From: Edaphobacter bradus
GTDB taxonomy: Bacteria; Acidobacteriota; Terriglobia; Terriglobales; Acidobacteriaceae
Length of the DNA: 64,000 nt
Direction of reading: 5' to 3'
NCBI RefSeq assembly: GCF_025685645.1
Contig: NZ_JAGSYF010000002.1
Location: forward strand, 1-64,000
Positions 26,453 through 35,040 of the stretch are shown here, piece after piece. How positions within the stretch are numbered: the first letter of the stretch is position 1; each line of letters opens with the position of its first letter. Both the position numbers and the translations under genes were made by a program. Below the pieces are notes generated by a model that was not told the origin of the DNA, did no database searches, and saw nothing but the letters and a program-made list of their open reading frames with translations.

Positions 26453-27715
26453 ATGTACGTCGCCTCCGTTGATCCCGCATCCAGTCTGCAACAGGAGGTC
26501 GATACACCCGGTTGGCAATTTGCCGTAATCGGAGGCATCCTCGGCTGGGTGCTCGACGCCTTCGACTTCTTCGTTGTCGTCTTTCTCTTCAACGAGCTCT
26601 CCGCGAAGTTCCAAGTCAGCAAGTCCGCCATCGTTGTCTCGCTCACCCTTACACTTGCCATGCGTCCCGTCGGCGCTCTCCTCTTCGGCTGGCTCGCGGA
26701 TCGCTTCGGCCGCCGCCGGCCGCTCATGGTGTGCGTGCTCTACTTCTCCACGATGACCGTCCTCAGTGGCTTCGCGCCCAGCTACCTTGCGTTCATGATC
26801 TTTCGCGCACTCTACGGCATTGGCATGGGTGGCTACTGGGGCATCGGAGCGGCCTACTCCATGGAGAGCGCTCCCCGCCGTAAACGAGGCTTCCTCTCCG
26901 GCATGATGCAGGGCGGCTATCCTTTCGGCTACCTCATGGCTTCTATTGCCATCCAGACCGTCCCACCGCGCTTCGGTTGGCAGGCCATGTTCGTAGTCGG
27001 CTCGGTCGTCGCCGTGCTCATCGTGCTTATCACTCTGAAGGCTCCAGAGTCTGACGCCTGGAAGCTGCACCGCAGCCCATCGATCTGGTCCATGGGCGCG
27101 ACCCTCATGCATAACATCCGCCCCTTTGCTTACCTTCTGCTCGTGATGACCGTAATGACCTGCCTCTCGCACGGCACCCAGGATCTCTACCCCGACTTCC
27201 TCAAGGGCCTCCCTTGGGTTACTAAGGCAACGGTCTTCGGCATGAAGGCGACATATGGCATTCCCGTCCTTTACAACGTCGGCGCGATCATCGGTGCGAT
27301 CATCATCGGCGGGTTGTCCGAGCGCATCGGCCGTCGCTATGCCCTCATGATCGCCCTCACGCTCTGCCTGATTTCGATCCCCGCCTGGGCCTTTGGCGGC
27401 ACACTCGTCGCTATTGTCCTCGGCTCGTTCTGCATGCAGACCGGCGTGCAGGGAGCCTTCGGAGTCATCCCGGCGCACCTCAATGAGCTCTCGCCAGACG
27501 CCATTCGCGGCCTCTTCACAGGCTTCGTCTACCAGCTTGGCGTGTTGTTCTCTTCGCCGCTGCCAGCGCTCCAGAATCTTCTGGAAAAGCGCCTCGGCTA
27601 TTCCTGGGCACTGACCTCGTTCGAGCTGTGCGTCATCGCATCGCTCATGCTCATCTTCGGATTCGGCCCAGAGAATCGCGGGCGCAGCTTCAAAACCAGG
27701 AGTCCCATCCCATGA
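26453..27715 (+). CDS. MFS carrier of the SHS (Jen1/NanT-like) monocarboxylate family
   Basis: A 420-residue, 12-helix inner-membrane protein. DAFDFFVVVFLFNEL in helix 1, GWLADRFGRRRPLM in the 2-3 loop and GGYWGIGAAYSMESAPRRKRG in the 4-5 region are typical of the sialate/lactate:H+ symporters. TCLSHGTQDLYPDF in the middle closely matches the substrate-site motif of Jen1-type lactate/pyruvate carriers (N-x-x-S/T-H-x-S/T-Q-D), with Thr in place of the first Asn. Predicted role: proton-linked uptake of a small carboxylate. Its TGA overlaps the ATG of the next binding-protein gene (ATGA), so the two are translationally coupled. Operator and -10 element lie about 95 bp upstream. Confidence 0.85.
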   Translation: MYVASVDPASSLQQEVDTPGWQFAVIGGILGWVLDAFDFFVVVFLFNELSAKFQVSKSAIVVSLTLTLAMRPVGALLFGWLADRFGRRRPLMVCVLYFSTMTVLSGFAPSYLAFMIFRALYGIGMGGYWGIGAAYSMESAPRRKRGFLSGMMQGGYPFGYLMASIAIQTVPPRFGWQAMFVVGSVVAVLIVLITLKAPESDAWKLHRSPSIWSMGATLMHNIRPFAYLLLVMTVMTCLSHGTQDLYPDFLKGLPWVTKATVFGMKATYGIPVLYNVGAIIGAIIIGGLSERIGRRYALMIALTLCLISIPAWAFGGTLVAIVLGSFCMQTGVQGAFGVIPAHLNELSPDAIRGLFTGFVYQLGVLFSSPLPALQNLLEKRLGYSWALTSFELCVIASLMLIFGFGPENRGRSFKTRSPIP

Positions 27716-28794
27716 AGATCTCCAAAGCATTCCTAGTGGGCACAATCTTTGCCACTTCCTCCATATACGCGCAGACCGGATCGCAACCCGCAACGAAGCC
27801 GACCAACCGCACGCCGGCAGCCCTCGCGAACGTCGCGAGCGCGGCCGACTACAAACCTGGTCCGCCGGCACCGGGCGTCATCCGCGTTTGGGGCAACGAC
27901 TTCATGACCAGGCTCGAATCCATCTGGGAAGAGGGCTTCCGCAAGTTTCATCCGGAGATCCGTTTCGAGGACACCCTTAAGAGCTCCGCCCAAGCTGTAG
28001 GCGCACTCTACACCAACGTCGCCGACGTCGGCCTCCTCGGCCGCGAGCCCTGGCCCATGGAAGTCCTGGGCTTCCAGAAGATGTTCAACTACGACCCGCT
28101 CGCCATTGCCGCGGCCACGGGAAGCTTCGACGCCGAAGGCAAGACCTGGCCCTTCATCATTTTTGTTAACAAAAGCAACCCCATTCAGCACCTCGATCTC
28201 CAGCAGCTCGATGCTATTTTCGGCACCGGCCTCAAGCGCGGCGCTAAAGTGCCCATCACGCGCTGGGGACAGCTCGGTCTGACCGGCGAGTGGGCCGACC
28301 GCCCAATCCATGTCAACGGCTACGACATGCAAATTCCCGGATTTACTTATGGCTTCCAGCAGATCGTCTTCATGGGCAGCGACAAGTGGACCGGCAGCCT
28401 GCGGGAGTTCTACAACACCCATTACCCGGATGGAAGGCTCATCCATACCGGTGGCGACCTCATGACAGCTGAGATCGCGAAGGATGAGGATGCCATCGGC
28501 TTCACCGGTATGCAATTCGCCAACGACGGCGTCAAGTTTCTACCGATCTCCGTGAACTCCGGAGGCCCCTACATCACACCCAACGTCGAAAACACCGCCA
28601 ACCGCACGTATCCGATGGTCCGCGCCATCTATATCCTGGTCAATCGTAAACCCGGCACGCCGCTTGACCCCAAGCTCAACGAGTTCCTCCACTACGTCCT
28701 CAGCAAACAGGGTCAGGCCGACGTACTCAAGGAGGGCGACTTCCTCCCCATGCCCCCCGAGTTCCTCGCGGAGCAACTCAAGAAGCTCGACTAG
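27712..28794 (+). CDS. PstS-like periplasmic binding protein (paralogue 8), coupled to the MFS carrier
   Basis: 360 residues from ATG 27712, overlapping the MFS stop by 4 bp, with AGGAG about 10 nt before. Signal peptide MKISKAFLVGTIFATSSIYAQ. After a Pro/Thr/Ala linker come VIRVWGNDFMTRLESIWEEG, ADVGLLGREPWPME, ATGSFDAEGKTWPFIIFVNK, QLDAIFGTGLKRGAKV and RWGQLGLTGEWADRPIHVNG, without the RTGGW insert. The ligand segment is YDMQIPGFTYGFQQIV. The C-terminus KQGQADVLKEGDFLPMPPEF is the usual closing helix. Being encoded with a secondary carrier and not an ABC permease is the notable point. Confidence 0.85.
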   Translation: MKISKAFLVGTIFATSSIYAQTGSQPATKPTNRTPAALANVASAADYKPGPPAPGVIRVWGNDFMTRLESIWEEGFRKFHPEIRFEDTLKSSAQAVGALYTNVADVGLLGREPWPMEVLGFQKMFNYDPLAIAAATGSFDAEGKTWPFIIFVNKSNPIQHLDLQQLDAIFGTGLKRGAKVPITRWGQLGLTGEWADRPIHVNGYDMQIPGFTYGFQQIVFMGSDKWTGSLREFYNTHYPDGRLIHTGGDLMTAEIAKDEDAIGFTGMQFANDGVKFLPISVNSGGPYITPNVENTANRTYPMVRAIYILVNRKPGTPLDPKLNEFLHYVLSKQGQADVLKEGDFLPMPPEFLAEQLKKLD

Positions 28795-28838
28795 GAAATC
28801 CTTGATGAGGCGAGGCTGCTTTAGGCAAAAGATGCAGA

Positions 28839-28863
28839 CTTAGCGTTCAAAGGCCACGCTAAG
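28839..28863. terminator. Stem-loop between two convergent operons
   Basis: CTTAGCGT (28839-28846) and ACGCTAAG (28856-28863) form a perfect 8-bp stem with a 9-nt loop in the 128 bp between the stops of paralogue 8 and TonB receptor 2. No T-run follows, so intrinsic termination is only a suggestion. Confidence 0.45.
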
Positions 28864-28922
28864 GTCCCACACCCGACTGTCGAAAACCCTTCTTGCACGC
28901 CAGGCAGCCCCGACGTTTGCCT

Positions 28923-31900
28923 TCAAAAGATGATCTTCAGACCGAACTGGATCTGCCGTTCTGTCGTCGACGTCGTCGTCAGCAAGGGGCTATTCAGTGG
29001 AGTTCCTGCCGCATTGAACAACGCCGACGCTGTCCGCGACGGAACTGAGAAGTTTGGATGGTTTAGCAGATTGAATGCCTCCGCGCGGAACTCAACCCTG
29101 GCCGTCTCAGAGAGTCGTGCAAACGATGTATTTTTCACTATCGAAGCGTCAAGCGTTGCAATGCCTGGTCCGAATACCGAGTTGCGTCCTGCGTTGCCAA
29201 GCCGAGGGAAGTAGCCACCCGTCGCCGGGATATTCGCCGGGAAGGCGAAGCAGCTACGCTTCAGGTAGTTGGCCTTGTCCCTCAGGTTTACCGGGTTTCC
29301 AGTGCACCCCGGCCCCATCAGACGATCCGGAAGCGAGAGCGGGTTGTTGTTGCTCAAGCCCAGCGGGTCGCCACTGATCAGGGGCGTGAACGGCAGTCCA
29401 CTCGCAACTCGCACGATGCCCCCAAGTTGATATCCGCTGGTGAGCGCCCGTATGAAAGCCTGCGAGGCTTTCGGCCCTTCGAAGGTATAAAGCCCATTGA
29501 TGACGATGTTCTGGCCAATATTGAAGTCCGAAAGTCCCTTAAATCTGCCGATCACCGTCGGGAAAGGAGAGATGATCGAGTTCGTGAAGTTCGTCCCGCC
29601 ATTCGAAGATGAAGACTCGTCGATCGATTTCGCCCATGTATAAGCAATACCGAGTCGTGCATTCCTGGCCGATCCCCGCAACGCTACATTCAGCGCATGG
29701 TAGCTCGTCGATTCATTGAATAGTGTCGTATCGACGCCGCCGACCTTTGGGTTCTGCTTGACTCCGGTCGTCTTACACGTCTGCACGCCCTTGACGGTCG
29801 TGCAGGCAAACTTCGGCCAGATCAGGTTATGCAGGTCCGACGTCTGTAACGGCTCCACGATGTTTCCATCGTTCGCCTTCAATGTCTGCCGAACTCCGTG
29901 CGATCCGGTCCAGCCCATCTCCAGGCTTATATTCCTCGCCAGTTCCTGTTGGATATTCACAATGAACTGCTGCACATAAGGACGTCCCGGATTCTGCTGG
30001 ATGTATGTCACCTTATTGGTTGCCGCGGCAATCGCCAGTGGATATGTCTTAGCAGGAAACGTGCCCGCGAGAACCGTCGTATCAGTCAAGTTGGCCGTGC
30101 TGCCATAGGGGGCAACCGTCAGAGTCGAGAGCGTGAACTGGTACGTAAGCGGAAGATTGTCATAGATGCCATACGAGGCTCGGACAGAGGTCTTGCCGGC
30201 ACCAAACGGATCCCACGCAACGCCGACACGCGGAGCAAGATTTGTCAACGTAGGATTCTGAAAGAGCGCCCCTCCAAGTTTGAGCGTTGGTGAAGCAGGG
30301 TTCGTCAGTGTGGCGATATGTCCATACTTCTCCGTGACGGAACTCGTCGGCTCGTACCGTACGCCATAGATCAACGTGAGATTCTTCCGGAAATGGTAGC
30401 TATCAAATGCGTACGCGCCGTACACCTTCTGCCGCAGATAGATCGGGATACCGCTACCGGGAATGTTTGAGGTGAACTGAGTCGGTTTATTCGTCAGGAA
30501 ATTCGAAAGCGATCCAAACGTAAAGAAGCCGTTCGTGACGTTTCCGCGATCGTTGGATTGAATCTGCTCAAAGGAGAACCCCACCTGAAGCGAGTGACTG
30601 CCTTTGGTGATGTAGACGTCATCAGCCGCCTGGTAACTGTTGTAGTGCCAGGAGTAGGTTCCCTCCGCCCCTACACCCCCAAAAAACGTGCTCAGACCTG
30701 AGATCTGCAACTCACCCACATTCTGCCCCGGCACAAATCCCAGAGCAGTATCGGAAGCCAGCGGGTTGATCGCAATACTCGAGGCCGGCGCGATCGAAAA
30801 GGTGTATGCATAGCCGACGCGCGCGAAGTTCACAATGTTCGGCAAAAGCTGATGGGACTCCTGGATCGAATACACCTTGCGGTTGATATTCAATCCCGTT
30901 AACACAAAGTTGAACCCGTCCGGCTGGGTGTCTGTCGAGTCATCGCTCAGGGCCGTCCCATGAATCGCATCCCTGGGCGAAAGCGTGTAGTCGGCGCGGC
31001 CGGTGAACAGGTTCTCGCTTGCCACTGCCTTTGAGTCAAACGTCCACGTGCCCACGTCACCGCTCGTTCCTGCGTTAGGCAGAGGGAACAGCGCCAAATA
31101 TGGAATCACGGCGGGGCTGACTGTCACATGCCCAGACACCAGCGCTCCGGTACGGGCAGCGGCGCTCGGCACTGTATCGATCGTCGCCGTCGTCCGGCTC
31201 TGACGTAGCCCTTCATAGTTGAAGAAGAAGAACGCCTTGTCTTTGAGCACCGGGCCACCGATCGCCCCGCCGAACTGGTTGCGCTTGAACGGTGCCGAGC
31301 CGGTCGAGAAGTAGTTCTTCGCATCCAACGCGCTGTTACGGATAAACTCATACGCTGAACCGTGGAACTTGTTCGTCCCTTGGCGCGTTACACCCGAGAT
31401 CACGCCTCCCGATGTACGGCCATAGTCCGCTGTCGCATTCGAGGTAACAACCGAGAACTCCTGGATTGCGTCGACGCCCAGCGTCCCGCCCAAAGCTCCG
31501 CCCGGGCCCGATCCGGAGTAGTCGTTTGTCGTAATTCCATCCAGACGATAGTTGTTCTGCTGCGGACGCGTGCCACCAATCGAAATCTGCGTGCCGACTC
31601 CACGGTTCGACCGGGTGTTGTCGCCAGATGAGATGTTCAGCTGATTGTCAACCGTGTGAACGTTCGGCTCGAGAACGCTCAACGAAGTCCAGTCGCGTCC
31701 GTTTAGTGGAAGCTCGCGTAGCGTCTTGCCGTCCACGGTCTGATTCAACTGAGTCGAGCCCAGGTCCACCACCGGCGTAGCTGAGGTCACGTAGACCGTC
31801 TTGTCTTCGGTGCCTACTTGCATCTGCACCTGAAGCACGGTGTCGTGACTGACGTCCACGAGCGCCTCGGCCTTTGCGTTCGCAAACCCTGCCTCTACAA

Positions 31901-32153
31901 AGGTCACATCGTATGTTCCAGGATCGAGGTTGGGCTCATTGAACAGCCCACTCGCCGTCGTCTTCAACACCTGCGAGATTCCCGTCGACCGGTTGGTGAT
32001 CGTCACCGTCACACCAGGGATTACGGCACCGGTCGGGTCCGTAACGGTTCCTGTGATAGATCCGCCAGACACCTGTGCGACGGCTCCTGTCACGCCTGCC
32101 AACAGAAATGTCGCCAACACCAAAACGTTTGCTGCACTTCGCGTGGCTCTCAT
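28923..32153 (-). CDS. Oar-like TonB-dependent outer-membrane receptor 2
   Basis: 1076 residues, clearly paralogous to receptor 1. AGGGAG precedes the ATG. Signal peptide ends GAVAQ; regulatory-like domain SGGSITGTVTDPTGAVIPGV; plug segments RELPLNGRDWTSLSVLEPN, IGGTRPQQNNYRLDGITTND, SVVTSNATADYGRTSGGV and HGSAYEFIRNSALDAKNYFS; barrel to RQIQFGLKIIF. A CTTVKGVQTCKTTG loop in the distal third contains a Cys pair that receptor 1 lacks; it may close an extracellular loop involved in ligand recognition. It is second in a two-gene run behind paralogue 9 (74 bp gap), the reverse of the receptor-first order at 24796. Confidence 0.9.
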   Translation of the reverse strand: MRATRSAANVLVLATFLLAGVTGAVAQVSGGSITGTVTDPTGAVIPGVTVTITNRSTGISQVLKTTASGLFNEPNLDPGTYDVTFVEAGFANAKAEALVDVSHDTVLQVQMQVGTEDKTVYVTSATPVVDLGSTQLNQTVDGKTLRELPLNGRDWTSLSVLEPNVHTVDNQLNISSGDNTRSNRGVGTQISIGGTRPQQNNYRLDGITTNDYSGSGPGGALGGTLGVDAIQEFSVVTSNATADYGRTSGGVISGVTRQGTNKFHGSAYEFIRNSALDAKNYFSTGSAPFKRNQFGGAIGGPVLKDKAFFFFNYEGLRQSRTTATIDTVPSAAARTGALVSGHVTVSPAVIPYLALFPLPNAGTSGDVGTWTFDSKAVASENLFTGRADYTLSPRDAIHGTALSDDSTDTQPDGFNFVLTGLNINRKVYSIQESHQLLPNIVNFARVGYAYTFSIAPASSIAINPLASDTALGFVPGQNVGELQISGLSTFFGGVGAEGTYSWHYNSYQAADDVYITKGSHSLQVGFSFEQIQSNDRGNVTNGFFTFGSLSNFLTNKPTQFTSNIPGSGIPIYLRQKVYGAYAFDSYHFRKNLTLIYGVRYEPTSSVTEKYGHIATLTNPASPTLKLGGALFQNPTLTNLAPRVGVAWDPFGAGKTSVRASYGIYDNLPLTYQFTLSTLTVAPYGSTANLTDTTVLAGTFPAKTYPLAIAAATNKVTYIQQNPGRPYVQQFIVNIQQELARNISLEMGWTGSHGVRQTLKANDGNIVEPLQTSDLHNLIWPKFACTTVKGVQTCKTTGVKQNPKVGGVDTTLFNESTSYHALNVALRGSARNARLGIAYTWAKSIDESSSSNGGTNFTNSIISPFPTVIGRFKGLSDFNIGQNIVINGLYTFEGPKASQAFIRALTSGYQLGGIVRVASGLPFTPLISGDPLGLSNNNPLSLPDRLMGPGCTGNPVNLRDKANYLKRSCFAFPANIPATGGYFPRLGNAGRNSVFGPGIATLDASIVKNTSFARLSETARVEFRAEAFNLLNHPNFSVPSRTASALFNAAGTPLNSPLLTTTSTTERQIQFGLKIIF

Positions 32154-32227
32154 TTTTTTTACTCCCTAACTTCGTTGCGTGTTTCGCAGAAAAACTCTGA
32201 CCGCCCCCAAACTGTTCGAAGCCGCTC

Positions 32228-33400
32228 CTACTCGAGCTTCCTCCGTCCTTCCTTCACCATGTCCGCCGTCAAGGGCAGGTATTTTCCATCGCGAGCGATA
32301 TCCATCTGCCCCTCCTGGCTCAGGATGTAACGCATGAACTCCTTCACCGTCGGATCGCTTCCTGGATTCAGGTACATGTACACCTGGTCGTGAAGCGGAT
32401 AAGTTCGGTTCTGCACCGTCTCGACCGTGATCGGGATATATGGTCCGCCGTCCTTCGACGCAATCGCGAGAGCCTTAGTCTGCGACGTCTGGAAGGTCGT
32501 CTCCGAGTACGCGATTCCATACGGATCCTTCGACAGATCCTCCAGCATCAGCTCGGCTCCGATCGCAAGGGTCCCATCTGCCTTCGAGTAGTTCGCGTAC
32601 TCCATAAGCGTCGGGTTCCACTTCGAGCTACCCTCCAGCACCTCATCCTCAAATCGCACCGCCTGGTGATACCGCAGGTTCACGCCGTACGCGTGAATGG
32701 GCTTGTCCTTCCACTCTCCCGTTAACCCCAGCTGACCCCATGTGCGGATGTTCTGCGCCGCGCTGCGCGCCCGCTCCGGATGCCACGTCGTACCTTCCCA
32801 CGCGCCTGTACGTTCTGCGCCGAAGATGCCTTCCAGCTGTGCCATCGTCAGCTGGGTCAACGGGTTCGACTTGTTCACGAATATCCCGAACGCCGGCGAC
32901 CAGCCCGGAACGTCATACGACCCCGTTGCGTAGACAATCTCGATAGGATCGGTGTTCTTCAACCGTTCATAAGCGAGCAGGTCTTCGAAGGTCATTCTGC
33001 GCGACGGCCCGAGGTCGGAGACCCCTAGGAACAGCGCAGGAATCGCCGCAGATGGACTCTTCAGGTTGTAAACGAACTTGACGTTGGGATGGAATTTCTT
33101 GAAGCCTGCCTCCCAATACTCGCCTATGTGGCTGTCCGCAACATAGTTCGAACCCGTCATCCGAATTGTGCCTGAGATCTCCTGCGTCGGCACGTAGTGC
33201 GGCAATGCAGAAAGGTCGAACTTGGTAATCGGATAACGCACCAGGTTCCGACGACTGGCGACGTGCTCATTACGTGCCTTCTGCACTTCCAGCGCATTGC
33301 GACCCTGCGCGTGTAGCGTGCCCAATCCCACAGATAACAACAAAACCGAAAGTAGAGCGCCCGTCCCGAGTTTGGGCTTTCCTCTGTGTTTCATCGTCAT
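32228..33400 (-). CDS. PstS-like periplasmic binding protein (paralogue 9), N-extended subgroup
   Basis: 390 residues; GAGGGAG precedes ATG 33400 (a second ATG at 33394 is equally placed). Signal peptide ends GTLHAQ. Mature N-terminus carries a charged helical extension (ALEVQKARNEHVASRRN) then FDLSALPHYVP, shared only with paralogues 10 and 12. Motifs: TIRMTGSNYVADSHIGEYWE, SDLGPSRRMTFEDL in place of MGRxIWP, FVNKSNPLTQL, RTGAWEGTTWHPERARSAAQ, NIRTWGQLGLTGEWKDKPIH and ligand segment VNLRYHQAVRFEDEVL. First gene of the run containing TonB receptor 2, so this extended subgroup may be the receptor's cognate partner. Confidence 0.85.
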   Translation of the reverse strand: MTMKHRGKPKLGTGALLSVLLLSVGLGTLHAQGRNALEVQKARNEHVASRRNLVRYPITKFDLSALPHYVPTQEISGTIRMTGSNYVADSHIGEYWEAGFKKFHPNVKFVYNLKSPSAAIPALFLGVSDLGPSRRMTFEDLLAYERLKNTDPIEIVYATGSYDVPGWSPAFGIFVNKSNPLTQLTMAQLEGIFGAERTGAWEGTTWHPERARSAAQNIRTWGQLGLTGEWKDKPIHAYGVNLRYHQAVRFEDEVLEGSSKWNPTLMEYANYSKADGTLAIGAELMLEDLSKDPYGIAYSETTFQTSQTKALAIASKDGGPYIPITVETVQNRTYPLHDQVYMYLNPGSDPTVKEFMRYILSQEGQMDIARDGKYLPLTADMVKEGRRKLE

Positions 33401-33574
33401 GGACTCCCTCGTTTCTTCCTCAGTGTCACTGTTAGCCCTGCGCAGACTTCCAATCCTCGAATTGGTAGAAGGACTCGATCTCGCCTCGGATTATGCTGAC
33501 CTGGGGGTTGTTCCTCAGGTTCGCGCGGCGGATTGTCGCAACGGAAAAAAATTCAGTTTGCGAGGCAGCTACAC

Positions 33575-33628
33575 CTTGTAGGTTTGCAGAATGAAGGCGG
33601 AATGAAGCGCTCATGAAATCCGGTTCAT
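33575..33628 (-). promoter_or_regulatory. 38-bp four-box operator for paralogue 9 / TonB receptor 2
   Basis: Minus strand: ATGAA (33628-33624), then TTCAT three times (33617-33613, 33606-33602, 33595-33591), all at 11-bp intervals. TACAAG at 33580-33575 is a -10-like hexamer 10 bp after the last box. The leader to the ATG at 33400 is about 175 nt. Confidence 0.85.
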
Positions 33629-33739
33629 GTGCTCTTGATCAGACTTACGATCGTTCGCTCCAGCTGCTACGATGATCGATCGATTCCAGGAAAGGCAAAA
33701 TCAGCCTTGATACGCTCCGTCGGCAACGAAACCCAATTC

Positions 33740-33794
33740 ATGAAATCAATTTCACCTTCACATCACGTATCTTTCATTCCGGCAACCTCAAATG
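33740..33794 (+). promoter_or_regulatory. 38-bp four-box operator and -10-like hexamer for paralogue 10
   Basis: Plus strand: ATGAA (33740), TTCAC (33751), ATCAC (33762), TTCAT (33773), each 11 bp apart. CAAATG at 33789-33794 follows by 11 bp. The start codon at 33818 is only 24 nt beyond the hexamer, so the mRNA leader would be very short. Confidence 0.7.
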
Positions 33795-33817
33795 CTCCTG
33801 CACCTTCGATCCGAATC

Positions 33818-35020
33818 ATGATGATTTTCAACCTACGTCTTACTGGTATCCTCTCCCTCGCGTTGGTTCCTCTTTTCCTTGTTCCCGCTCACGCCCAGAC
33901 CTCCGCCGATCAGCAGAGGTTGGACAAGGAGTCCAGCGACGAACAGGCCGCTCGCGCCAAAAGCGTCACCAGCAAGGGCAGGCTGCGCGCCTACACCCGC
34001 AAGTGGGACCTCTCCGATCTACCTCCCTACGTGCCGCAGGTCAAAGTCTCCGGAACCATTCGCGAGTGGGGCTCAAACTACCTCGCCGACAGCCCGCTCG
34101 CTGGCTACTGGGAGACCGCGTTCCAGAAGTTTCAGCCCGATATCAAGTTCGACGATCACCTCAAGACCAGCGAACACGCCATCTCCGCTCTCTGCTTCGG
34201 CGTCTCCGATCTCGGTCCCATGGGCCGACAGATCATGTGGGATGAGCGCACGGCGTTTCAGCGTGAGTTCGACTACCAGCCCACCGGAATCGTCGTCATG
34301 ACAGGAAGCTTCGACGTGTCCGGCTGGAACCCGGCCATCGGCATCTTTGTCAACAAAGCCAACCCGCTCGCCCATCTCTCGCTCAAGCAGCTCGATGGCA
34401 TCTTCCTGGCCCCGCGCTCTGGCGCCTGGCGCGGCCTGACGTTTGACGAGTCGCTCGCCCGTGGCCCGGACGGTAACATCACTACCTGGGGCCAACTCGG
34501 CCTCACTGGCGAGTGGGCCGACAAGCCTATCCATGTCCTCGGCTACAACCTGCTCTTCCACTTCCCTGAGGAGATCACAACCCGATCCATGGGCGGCGTT
34601 ACCGATAAGTGGAACGAGAACCTCGTCGAGTACGCCAATAAGGTCATGCCCGACGGCACCCTCAAGCTGGCAGGTGACCTCATGCTGCAGGATCTCGCCA
34701 AGGACCCCTATGCCATCGCCTACGTCGCCGGCGGCAGCAAGTGGGCCGGACCTCAGGTCAAGACAGTCGCCCTCGGCGCCAGGGACGGCGGCCCCTACTT
34801 CGATCTCACCATTGAGAACGTTCAAAGCCGCACCTACCCTATGTACGCCGACGTCTTCTTCTATCTCAACCGCGATCCGAAGAAGCCCGTCGATCCCAAG
34901 TTGAAGGAGTATCTCCGCTTCCTGCTCAGCCGCGAGGGCCAGCAGCAGGTCGTCAAAGACGGCAAGTACCTTCCCCTCACCGGCGAAGTAGCCCGCGAAC
35001 AACTTAAGAAACTCGAATAA
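33818..35020 (+). CDS. PstS-like periplasmic binding protein (paralogue 10), N-extended subgroup
   Basis: 400 residues from the ATG-ATG at 33818; the frame is open much further upstream but the extension runs through the operator and lacks protein character. Signal peptide core LTGILSLALVPLFLVPAHAQ. Charged helical extension rich in Glu/Lys/Arg, then WDLSDLPPYVPQVKVSGTIR, WGSNYLADSPLAGYWETAFQ, SDLGPMGRQIMWDERTAF, FVNKANPLAHL, SGAWRGLTFDESLARGPDG and TTWGQLGLTGEWADKPIHVL. The ligand segment YNLLFHFPEEITTRSM shares the NL-aromatic start with paralogues 9 and 12. First gene of a three-gene run with a propeller and paralogue 11. No Shine-Dalgarno is visible, which fits a near-leaderless mRNA. Confidence 0.8.
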   Translation: MMIFNLRLTGILSLALVPLFLVPAHAQTSADQQRLDKESSDEQAARAKSVTSKGRLRAYTRKWDLSDLPPYVPQVKVSGTIREWGSNYLADSPLAGYWETAFQKFQPDIKFDDHLKTSEHAISALCFGVSDLGPMGRQIMWDERTAFQREFDYQPTGIVVMTGSFDVSGWNPAIGIFVNKANPLAHLSLKQLDGIFLAPRSGAWRGLTFDESLARGPDGNITTWGQLGLTGEWADKPIHVLGYNLLFHFPEEITTRSMGGVTDKWNENLVEYANKVMPDGTLKLAGDLMLQDLAKDPYAIAYVAGGSKWAGPQVKTVALGARDGGPYFDLTIENVQSRTYPMYADVFFYLNRDPKKPVDPKLKEYLRFLLSREGQQQVVKDGKYLPLTGEVAREQLKKLE

Positions 35021-35040
35021 TGAAACGCTAAGGACCCCCA

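Noticed and set aside
26432-27871. A 479-codon minus-strand frame opposite the MFS carrier
   Set aside because: It has a low-complexity Glu/Asp/His/Arg translation typical of antisense frames in GC-rich DNA. The plus strand encodes a clear MFS protein.
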